A stretch of 64,000 bases of DNA from an uncultured Bacteroides sp. (GTDB taxonomy: Bacteria; Bacteroidota; Bacteroidia; Bacteroidales; Bacteroidaceae): the NCBI GenBank assembly GCA_959606905.1, contig CAUHML010000010.1, forward strand, positions 1 to 64,000, in the 5' to 3' direction. The notes under the pieces are model-generated. The model did no database searches. It saw only the letters and a list, made by a program, of their open reading frames with translations, and had not been told where the DNA came from. Below, piece by piece: positions 10,601 through 16,858 of the stretch (positions within the stretch are counted from its first letter, which is position 1; every line of letters begins with the position of its first letter). The position numbers were made by a program, and so were the translations under genes.

Positions 10601-11945
10601 CCAGCACCAACCCAACAATGACCACAGATAGTACGAGAGTCATTTGCCGCGAACCTGCTTCCAATGAAATATAGCGGCTCTCCAATTCCTTATCCTGCCG
10701 TGTAAAGTTCAGAATATCCAGATAAATATTCCGGTTATAGTCCGATGCGTGCTTCATTCCCAATCCTGCATACGAAACGCTCAACTGCTCGCGAATCCTT
10801 GAAATCCATTCGGGAACAGTTTTAACCTTCTCTTCCGTAATCCACGGTACTCCGGTGTAGGTCGTATCCCCTTCGGCATAAGGCCACAATTTGTCCAGTG
10901 TATCTGCCTTATAATGATAATAAAGCAGATGATGTTGATTCACACAATCCAGTGCTTTTGTCAATGTATTGAGTGCTTCCGAATAACGACCATGCGCATT
11001 CAGATACTTACCGATAGACACATACGCCCCGGCAATCTGATATAAATCATCATATTCCTGAAATTTCTCAAGTGCCAACTGTGCCATACGCAAAGGCATA
11101 AGTGAATCCACCGGAAAATCGAATTGGTCGAGTGCATGCGTCCTCCTTACCCGATAAAACTCGAAATTGGCAGGAGAAACCATCAGATTAGCCAACCCTT
11201 GCAAACCATTCCCTTCAAAATAAGGGTTCTTACTTTGAACGGCTGTCCGCCATGTATAGTAAAGCTGGTCGAACTCACGAAGCTTTCTTTCTTCCGGATT
11301 ATTTGCTTCCACCAATGAAGCCGAGCCCTTGATATAATGATAATAAAGCAACTGATTGGTATCTGTCAATGCTTCATCCTCCGGAATCTGGTTGAGGGCG
11401 TCAATCGCTTCCTGCCGCTGCTGAAGATAATAGTAGTAGATAGACGAAACGATAAAAAACTCGGTAAACGCATAGTCCAGCCGAAGTGTTTCGTGCCGGT
11501 CGGCAAAGAGGTCACTTTCTTCGCGGATACGTTTCATGCGGCGAAGCGCACTGTTCCGGTAATCATAATATTCTTTGTTCATTGCCGTCCGTTGGCAGAT
11601 TTTCATCAGCCCGATATCAGCAATCAGGAGTTCGAGTTCATTCTTTGTCAGCTTATAGACTTCCTTATGTAATGCTTCCGCACGGTCAAAGTCCATATTC
11701 ATATACGCACAAAAACCAAGATTATTAGAAGCTTCGGCTTTTCCCGATTTGTAAAAATTTACCTGTCGATAGGCCGCATCAGCATATTTGTAGGAAGAAT
11801 CAAGACTTCGGTAACGATAAGCATACGCCTTCCCGTTCAGCGAATCAATCAACCGTACCTCTTTTGTCGGCACCATATCCGTACACGAAAAAAAAGAGGC
11901 AAACAACACTATACCTATTATATATAGAGGAAAGCGTGAACTCAT
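7632..11945 (-). CDS. double-module hybrid sensor kinase (DUF5112/DUF5113-like)
   Basis: A 1437-residue sensor kinase that reads as two tandem sensor proteins. Module 1 has a lipoprotein-like signal (FASFFSC, Cys about 21), a TPR-like sensor (to about 430), a membrane helix (about 435-457) and an intact ATPase core: N-box NTLAENARKYTPEGG (about 698), DNGRGIS, GSGFGLMNCKG. Module 2 starts right after that core with a second lipobox-like hydrophobic segment (about 818-837, ending GMGSC), then a short sensor, a helix (about 994-1016), a GAF-like region and a HisKA-type box STIKHETIYYP (His about 1219). Its own ATPase region is degenerate: no DxGxG or GxGxG. Module 1 has no His at the matching helix. 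The DUF names are from memory. First gene of the operon with the response regulator. Confidence 0.85.
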   Translation of the reverse strand: MSSRFPLYIIGIVLFASFFSCTDMVPTKEVRLIDSLNGKAYAYRYRSLDSSYKYADAAYRQVNFYKSGKAEASNNLGFCAYMNMDFDRAEALHKEVYKLTKNELELLIADIGLMKICQRTAMNKEYYDYRNSALRRMKRIREESDLFADRHETLRLDYAFTEFFIVSSIYYYYLQQRQEAIDALNQIPEDEALTDTNQLLYYHYIKGSASLVEANNPEERKLREFDQLYYTWRTAVQSKNPYFEGNGLQGLANLMVSPANFEFYRVRRTHALDQFDFPVDSLMPLRMAQLALEKFQEYDDLYQIAGAYVSIGKYLNAHGRYSEALNTLTKALDCVNQHHLLYYHYKADTLDKLWPYAEGDTTYTGVPWITEEKVKTVPEWISRIREQLSVSYAGLGMKHASDYNRNIYLDILNFTRQDKELESRYISLEAGSRQMTLVLSVVIVGLVLVVILWWFFNKSSKTRNQVDVERLQQILSLCRDITSSIPMNVPLIQQGIDQLFGKGRMTLEIPEEGKAALVPVHRLSKDEKALVHVLEPYIIWAADNEQMVEALSDERIQLEKQRYVYEQHIAGNKRQNLIKKACLAIVNGINPYIDRILNEVHKLTEKGYIDDEKIKKEKYQYIDELVTTINEYNDILALWIKMKQGTLSLNIETFGLNELFDLLGKGRRAFEMKEQTLEIEPTHAMVKADRALTLFMINTLAENARKYTPEGGVIKVYARTTDSYVEISVEDNGRGISAEDVAQIIGEKVYDSRVIGMKNATDADELKENKGSGFGLMNCKGIIEKYKKTNELFRVCVFNVESELGKGSRFYFRLPSGVRKVIGVLLCLLLPFGMGSCLYDPIPPMLQDTDSIVVITDSAYEDLLDAASDYANAAYFANVDEQYEIALQYADSAILLLNEHYQKYARPDATHRYMKLVGEGIPAEILWWNELFDSDYHVILDIRNEAAVAFLALKQLDAYSYNNSAFTDLYKLQGEDQTLEGYCRQLERSNINKTVGIILCFVLLIVSLVGYYLLYLRKRIQNRLSLEQVLEINQKVFAASLIRPQEQENAEALQREESTLKEIPQRIVDEAFGSVNELLTIDRMGIAVYNETTHLLEYASSPGQEMPEMVQLCFDSREYISEQHRQAIPLMVEAGGEHQCVGVLYLERREGTEQETDRLLFELVARYVAIVVFNAVVKLATKYRDIESAHEETQRASWEDSMLHVQNMVLDNCLSTIKHETIYYPNKIKQIIGRLNAQNLSEKEEKEAVETMTELIEYYKGIFTILSSCASRQLEEVTFRRTTIPVQELFETAGKYFKKSVKNRMDKIELEMAPIDARVIGDVNQLRFLLENLIDEALTVHEDGVLRLQARKDDEYIRFLFTDTRREKSVLELNQLFYPNLARMTSGEKGELRGTEYLVCKQIIRDHDEFAGRRGCRINAEPAEGGGFTVYFTIPRR

Positions 11946-11971
11946 TTTAGTGATTTTCTGTTTTCAGAAAG

Positions 11972-11979
11972 CAAATCTA
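11972..11979 (-). promoter_or_regulatory. -7 element of the kinase operon
   Basis: Minus-strand TAGATTTG fits TAnnTTTG, 27 bp upstream of the kinase start. No TTTG box is seen at the right distance. Confidence 0.4.
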
Positions 11980-12054
11980 CAAATATTTCCGATAAGATTG
12001 GAGAGAAAAATATTTTTTATACAATAAGTCCTTCTAAATAATAAGAGAAATTCC

Positions 12055-12062
12055 TACCTTTG
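12055..12062 (+). promoter_or_regulatory. -7 element of the prs promoter
   Basis: TACCTTTG, a perfect TAnnTTTG match, lies 36 bp upstream of the prs start. The expected -33 position lacks TTTG. Confidence 0.6.
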
Positions 12063-12098
12063 CAGGCAAATTAACAAATAGGTAACATCTATTACAAA

Positions 12099-13037
12099 AT
12101 GAGCGAAAAAGCACCCTTTATGGTATTCTCGGGAACGAACTCGAGATATCTTGCAGAAAAAATCTGCGCAAGCCTGGATTGTCCTCTGGGAAATATGAAC
12201 ATTACCCATTTTGCCGATGGTGAATTTGCGGTTTCATATGAGGAATCAATTCGTGGCGCACATGTATTCCTGGTTCAATCCACATTCCCAAACTCAGACA
12301 ACTTAATGGAACTTCTCCTGATGATTGACGCTGCCAAACGTGCATCTGCAAAGAGCGTTGTAGCAGTTGTCCCTTACTTTGGTTGGGCACGTCAGGATAG
12401 AAAAGACAAACCTCGTGTATCTATCGGAGCTAAGTTGGTAGCCGATCTACTGTCAGTAGCAGGTATCGACCGACTAATTACAATGGATTTGCACGCAGAT
12501 CAAATTCAGGGATTCTTCAATATCCCGGTAGACCATCTGTATGCATCAGCCGTATTCCTCCCCTACATCCAGTCGTTGAAACTGGAAGAACTGGTGATTG
12601 CTACACCGGATGTTGGAGGTTCAAAACGTGCTAGTACTTTCTCCAAATACCTCGGTGTGCCATTGGTACTCTGTAACAAATCACGTGAAAAAGCAAATGA
12701 AGTAGCTTCTATGCAAATCATTGGTGACGTGAAAAACAAAAATGTTGTTTTGATCGATGATATCGTTGACACAGCAGGAACGATCACTAAAGCAGCCAAC
12801 ATTATGTTGGAAGCCGGTGCCAAGTCCGTACGTGCTATTGCCAGCCACTGTGTAATGTCCGACCCTGCTTCATTCCGTGTACAAGAGTCCGGCTTGACAG
12901 AAATGGTATTTACTGACAGTATCCCTTACGCAAAGAAATGTGCGAAAGTAAAACAGTTGAGTATTGCCGATATGTTTGCTGAAACTATCAAACGAGTAAT
13001 GAATAACGAATCTATCAGTTCACAATATATTATTTAA
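12099..13037 (+). CDS. prs: ribose-phosphate pyrophosphokinase
   Basis: Makes PRPP from ribose 5-phosphate and ATP for purine, pyrimidine, histidine and NAD synthesis; cytosolic. At 312 residues it is the normal class I length. Visible motifs are the ribose-phosphate/ATP region PYFGWARQDRK (about 97), the TMDLHADQIQGFF metal site (about 127), the flexible-loop VGGSKRAS region (about 170) and the PRPP-binding loop VVLIDDIVDTAGT (about 215). It has its own promoter and ends in a strong two-way terminator shared with the facing MORN gene. Confidence 0.97.
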   Translation: MSEKAPFMVFSGTNSRYLAEKICASLDCPLGNMNITHFADGEFAVSYEESIRGAHVFLVQSTFPNSDNLMELLLMIDAAKRASAKSVVAVVPYFGWARQDRKDKPRVSIGAKLVADLLSVAGIDRLITMDLHADQIQGFFNIPVDHLYASAVFLPYIQSLKLEELVIATPDVGGSKRASTFSKYLGVPLVLCNKSREKANEVASMQIIGDVKNKNVVLIDDIVDTAGTITKAANIMLEAGAKSVRAIASHCVMSDPASFRVQESGLTEMVFTDSIPYAKKCAKVKQLSIADMFAETIKRVMNNESISSQYII

Positions 13038-13061
13038 TAAAAGAGTCGACTGAAAAATAAT

Positions 13062-13098
13062 AAAATGGATAATGACTGTCATGGTCATTATCCATTTT
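13062..13098. terminator. bidirectional terminator between prs and the MORN gene
   Basis: A perfect 15-bp stem (AAAATGGATAATGAC and its complement) with a 7-nt loop is flanked by T-rich tails on both strands (TTATTTT to the right; ATTATTTTT on the minus strand). It can serve both converging genes. Confidence 0.88.
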
Positions 13099-13177
13099 TA
13101 TTTTACCCTTCAGGGATAATATACACAAAAAAATAGGCCACGCAATGCGCAGCCTACTATCATTTATCCACAATTCT

Positions 13178-14347
13178 CTATTGTAATCTTCCGAACTTAT
13201 ATGTTCCTTTTTTAATAACTTTTCCATCCTTATCAGTTTCTACAAAAGGACCATTCTTTTTTCCCTGTTTGAAAAAACCTTCAAAGCGGTTACCATCCTT
13301 GTCGGTCTGTACACCTTGTCCTTCTTCCAGACCGTCTACAAAACCACCTTTATACTGCATTCCGGCAACAGTTTTTAAAGTTCCCTGACCGTTCGGGCGG
13401 TTATCTTTCCAGTCGCCCTCATATACGTCTCCGTTACTCCATTTATAAGTACCCTTACCTTCACGTTTATTATTTTTCCACTCACCTTCATACACAGCAC
13501 CGTTTGCCCAGGTAAAAGTGCCTCTTCCGTCCTGCATACCATCTTTAAAGTTTCCTACATATTTATCACCATTAGCATGATAATAAACTCCTGCACCGGT
13601 ACGCTCACCTAAGAGATAAGAACCCTCATAGCGGTCTCCTGTATGGAAAAAGTAAGTCCCCTTTCCGTGTTGGATATCATCTGCCCAGTCGCCTTCATAT
13701 TTATCGCCGTTGGTATATTCAAAAATACCTTTTCCATGACGGACATCATCTTTCCAATCACCGTCATATTTACAGCCGTCGTCCCAGTTCATGGTTCCTT
13801 TGCCGTTTTTCTTGTCATTTTTCCAATGCCCGGAATATTTCGCACCGTTCGCCCAGGTATATGTACCTTCGCCCTCACGTTTATCATTTACCCAATGCCC
13901 TACGTATAAATCACCGTTATGATAATACATCGTTCCTTCACCATGCTGATAATCCTGATACCACATACCGTCGTAACGGTTATTATTCATAAAGTAATAA
14001 ATACCCTTACCATGCTGTTGGTCCTGAAACCATTGACCTTCGTATTTTTCTCCATCAGGGAACATATAAATTCCGAATCCTTCACGTTTTCCTTTTATAT
14101 ACTCCCCTTCGTAGACATCACCGTTCTTAAAGACTGTCTTTCCTTTGCCATTCGGCTTGCGTCCCTTCATCTCTCCCGTATAGACGCTGCCATCCTTAAA
14201 AGTATAATTTCCAATCTTTATTTCAGTGGAGAATGTATCTTTTATTTTTCCGAAAAATCCGCTTTTTTTTCCTTCGTTATCTTGTGCCATTGCTCCTCCT
14301 TGAGCAAGGAGAGCCAGTAAAAGTGTAGTATATAGATATTTCCTCAT
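13178..14347 (-). CDS. secreted MORN-repeat protein
   Basis: A 389-residue protein with a signal peptide (about residues 1-21, ending AMAQ). Residues 48-385 are about 14 back-to-back MORN repeats of about 23 residues with the pattern YEGxWxxxxxxGxGxxxxxxGDK; examples are GDVYEGEYIKGKREGFG and GAKYSGHWKNDKKNGKG. Repeat spacing is regular, so the protein should be a single long beta-hairpin stack. MORN arrays bind membranes or proteins; no enzyme motif is present. It probably has its own promoter (TATCTTTG at 14385-14392, minus strand) and is separated by 83 bp from the envelope operon upstream. Confidence 0.9.
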   Translation of the reverse strand: MRKYLYTTLLLALLAQGGAMAQDNEGKKSGFFGKIKDTFSTEIKIGNYTFKDGSVYTGEMKGRKPNGKGKTVFKNGDVYEGEYIKGKREGFGIYMFPDGEKYEGQWFQDQQHGKGIYYFMNNNRYDGMWYQDYQHGEGTMYYHNGDLYVGHWVNDKREGEGTYTWANGAKYSGHWKNDKKNGKGTMNWDDGCKYDGDWKDDVRHGKGIFEYTNGDKYEGDWADDIQHGKGTYFFHTGDRYEGSYLLGERTGAGVYYHANGDKYVGNFKDGMQDGRGTFTWANGAVYEGEWKNNKREGKGTYKWSNGDVYEGDWKDNRPNGQGTLKTVAGMQYKGGFVDGLEEGQGVQTDKDGNRFEGFFKQGKKNGPFVETDKDGKVIKKGTYKFGRLQ

Positions 14348-14384
14348 TGGTTTTAGTAGTTACTCATTAAAATTACAATTTGGA

Positions 14385-14392
14385 CAAAGATA
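14385..14392 (-). promoter_or_regulatory. -7 element of the MORN gene
   Basis: Minus-strand TATCTTTG is a perfect TAnnTTTG match, 37 bp upstream of the start. No -33 TTTG at normal spacing. Confidence 0.55.
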
Positions 14393-14430
14393 CGATTTCT
14401 CTCCCAAAAAGCCCCCTACCGGAAAGTAAT

Positions 14431-15714
14431 TTATGATATCTTTTTACCTGCTATGACCTCTTTTAATTTCTCTTTGCACAAATAACGCTGCGCCAAATCC
14501 TGTAATTCGGCAGGTGTAACCTCCTGTACAGCTTGCAAAGAACGTGAAAAATAGTCGTCTCCCAAGCCGGAAGTAGCTATAAAAATCCATGCATCCGACA
14601 GTGAAAAAGCCGATTCGTAGCTCCTGCACATTTCGCCAAGCATATAATTGCGCACCATAGACAGTTCCTCTACGGGCACAACCTCCTGATGTAAACGATC
14701 GATCTCATGATACACTTCCTGAATCAACGGTTCTACGTATTCATTATCCGTTTCCGTCGAAACAATCAGTAAACCACTATCCGGATAGAACATAATTCCT
14801 GCCGAAATACCATAAGTATATCCTTTCTCTTCCCGGATATTAGACATCAGGCGACTACCGAAGTAACCTCCGAATACAGTCATCAATACCCGTAACTTCA
14901 GATAATCGGGATGCTCACGGGTGATAGTAGTATATCCCATTTTTACGGCACTTTGCATCGCATCTTCCCGTTCCGTAAAAATCCGTTTCTCTGGCACGGC
15001 AATATAAGGGAAATTTAATTTCGATGTCTGCAACTGATATTGCCCGAATGGAGAGCCGAACGTATCCTTCACCCGTCGAATAATATCTTCCGTCACCTTG
15101 CCGGAAAGAAAAATAGAGCAATTGCCCGAATGATAATACCGTTCATAAAAATTACGAAGAACTTCGGGAGTGATAGCATGATAATCCTCCTCCACGACAA
15201 CCTTCCCACATGGATGTTGTTCTCCATAAAGAGACTGTAACAAACTACGATGTGCCAGAAAATCCACCTTGGAGGTATTGACCAGATATTGTTGGATATT
15301 AGTATCCAAAATCGTATGCAACTCCTTTTCCGGAAACAACGGCTCTTTAATCATCGACTCCACCACTTCCAACGTTTCCGCCACATATTTATTCAATGAA
15401 TAAACAGTAATGTAAGCATAGTCCGAAGAACTGGATAATTCCAGCCATGAACCATAATAGTCCAGTTTTCCGGCAATTGTGGCAGCCGTATATTTCTTTG
15501 TGCCTTCACGCAGCATCCGGTTAGTAAACAATGCCTGCAATTTCTGCGACTGTTGCCAACGTCCCCCACCGAAAAGTATATCCATGCGTACCACATCCTG
15601 CTCACCGGCATTGATTACAGTCAACGGAATACCATTAGGTAACGTAGTCCGGACAGGAGGAAGAATACGAAAATCTTTCAGGGTTTGTATTTCGGGTTGT
15701 ATCTTACGATTCAT
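14431..15714 (-). CDS. M16-family peptidase homologue lacking the zinc site
   Basis: A 427-residue protein with the two-domain M16B (processing-peptidase-like) layout. Where active members carry HxxEH near the N terminus (usually HFLEHM), this one has ALFTNRML, so the zinc ligands are missing. The C-terminal substrate-binding Arg/Tyr pair is kept (SRLMSNIREEKGYTYGISAG, about residues 281-300). In M16B heterodimers one subunit carries the zinc site and the other the R/Y pair, so this is probably the non-catalytic partner. No zinc-bearing partner lies next to it. No signal peptide is seen. It starts 1 bp after the kdsB stop, so it is in the same operon. Confidence 0.85.
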   Translation of the reverse strand: MNRKIQPEIQTLKDFRILPPVRTTLPNGIPLTVINAGEQDVVRMDILFGGGRWQQSQKLQALFTNRMLREGTKKYTAATIAGKLDYYGSWLELSSSSDYAYITVYSLNKYVAETLEVVESMIKEPLFPEKELHTILDTNIQQYLVNTSKVDFLAHRSLLQSLYGEQHPCGKVVVEEDYHAITPEVLRNFYERYYHSGNCSIFLSGKVTEDIIRRVKDTFGSPFGQYQLQTSKLNFPYIAVPEKRIFTEREDAMQSAVKMGYTTITREHPDYLKLRVLMTVFGGYFGSRLMSNIREEKGYTYGISAGIMFYPDSGLLIVSTETDNEYVEPLIQEVYHEIDRLHQEVVPVEELSMVRNYMLGEMCRSYESAFSLSDAWIFIATSGLGDDYFSRSLQAVQEVTPAELQDLAQRYLCKEKLKEVIAGKKIS

Positions 15715-15715
15715 A

Positions 15716-16468
15716 TTATGACCTACTCTTCAAAAATTCTTCTGCACGTTCTAAATCCTGCGGTGTATCAATACCAATAGTTTCCACTTCGCTAATACCT
15801 ACTTTAATTTTATATCCGTTTTCCAACCAGCGAAGTTGTTCCAGAGACTCAGCCAGTTCCAAAGAAGATTGCGGCAAGGCAGTTATTTCCTTCAATACGT
15901 CCGTGCGGTAAGCGTACAGACCAATATGCTTATAGTAGGTATGCCCTTTCAGCCAGTCCTGCTTTTCAGTATTACGCTGATAAGGAATAATGGAACGGCT
16001 GAAGTACAGTGCATTCCAATTCTTGTTAACCACCACTTTCGGAGAGTTCACATTTTCCAAAACGGCAAACGGTTCATCGGCAGTGAAAGGTTTTACCAAT
16101 GTGGCAATCTGTGTAGTCGGGTCTTCAAAACAAGCTTTTACAGCATTAAGTTGTGAAGGCTGGATAAAAGGCTCATCACCTTGTATATTGACAACAACAT
16201 CAAAATCACCTCCGATCTTAGTACAAGCTTCGTAACAACGGTCCGTACCACTTTTATGATCAACAGACGTCATTACCACTTTCCCTCCAAATGCTTTCAC
16301 TGCAGCTTCGATCCGCTCATCGTCCGTAGCAACATAGACATCGTCAAGTACCCCTGCTACCTGTTCATACACACGTTGTATCACTGTTTTTCCGCCCAAG
16401 ATAGCCAATGGTTTCGCAGGGAAACGAGTGGATGCATAACGGGCAGGTATAATTCCCAGAAATTTCAT
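15716..16468 (-). CDS. kdsB: 3-deoxy-manno-octulosonate cytidylyltransferase
   Basis: Activates Kdo as CMP-Kdo for lipid A-core synthesis; cytosolic. The length of 250 residues is typical. The nucleotide-binding start IIPARYASTRFPAKPLA, the VATDDERI stretch, the NIQGDEPF metal-binding motif (about 94) and the C-terminal GIDTPQDLERAE are all family hallmarks. It sits in an envelope operon: 8 bp after the folK-like gene and 1 bp before the M16 homologue. Confidence 0.97.
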   Translation of the reverse strand: MKFLGIIPARYASTRFPAKPLAILGGKTVIQRVYEQVAGVLDDVYVATDDERIEAAVKAFGGKVVMTSVDHKSGTDRCYEACTKIGGDFDVVVNIQGDEPFIQPSQLNAVKACFEDPTTQIATLVKPFTADEPFAVLENVNSPKVVVNKNWNALYFSRSIIPYQRNTEKQDWLKGHTYYKHIGLYAYRTDVLKEITALPQSSLELAESLEQLRWLENGYKIKVGISEVETIGIDTPQDLERAEEFLKSRS

Positions 16469-16476
16469 ATCTGATT

Positions 16477-16845
16477 TTATTTTAATTCTTCTAATCCTTT
16501 CACGATGTACTCCCTTTTCAGATCCTCCGGCTTCAACACCCGGTCGTCAAAAGAGAGTAAATCAATATCCAGACAAACTTTTTCTTCTTTCTTATCTTCC
16601 GGACGACGACCGGCACATTTCTCGATAGCTTTCAATTCCTTCTTCACTTTTTCTTCTTCCGCTTCGGAGAAAAACAGTGCCACTTGATTGGAGAACAATG
16701 CCGGACTCCGGAAAAACAAAGGTTGTGTTTCCCGTTCGGTCGTGAAACGAATGGAAGGAAACAAATCCGCTAATCTCTTTCGTGCTAAAAGCAGATTCTC
16801 CTTCCGGTTGTAGTTACTTCCAATGCAAATAATACACTTGTGCAT
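16477..16845 (-). CDS. folK: short, divergent HPPK (FolK-like) protein
   Basis: The frame is open to 16971, but the ATG at 16845 is preferred: it gives MHKCIICIGSNYN, matching the N terminus of 6-hydroxymethyl-dihydropterin pyrophosphokinases (xxxLGSNxG), and it begins 13 bp after the pbp1A stop rather than inside that gene. The 122 residues show the HPPK order: GSNYNRKENL, TERETQPLFFRSPALFSNQVALF, LKAIEKCAGRR, and LDIDLLSFDD. It is shorter than usual (about 150-160) and the arginine preceding LDxDLL and the C-terminal IPHP-type segment are not evident, so activity is uncertain. If active it makes the pterin diphosphate for folate. Confidence 0.7.
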   Translation of the reverse strand: MHKCIICIGSNYNRKENLLLARKRLADLFPSIRFTTERETQPLFFRSPALFSNQVALFFSEAEEEKVKKELKAIEKCAGRRPEDKKEEKVCLDIDLLSFDDRVLKPEDLKREYIVKGLEELK

Positions 16846-16858
16846 AAGAAGCTGATTC

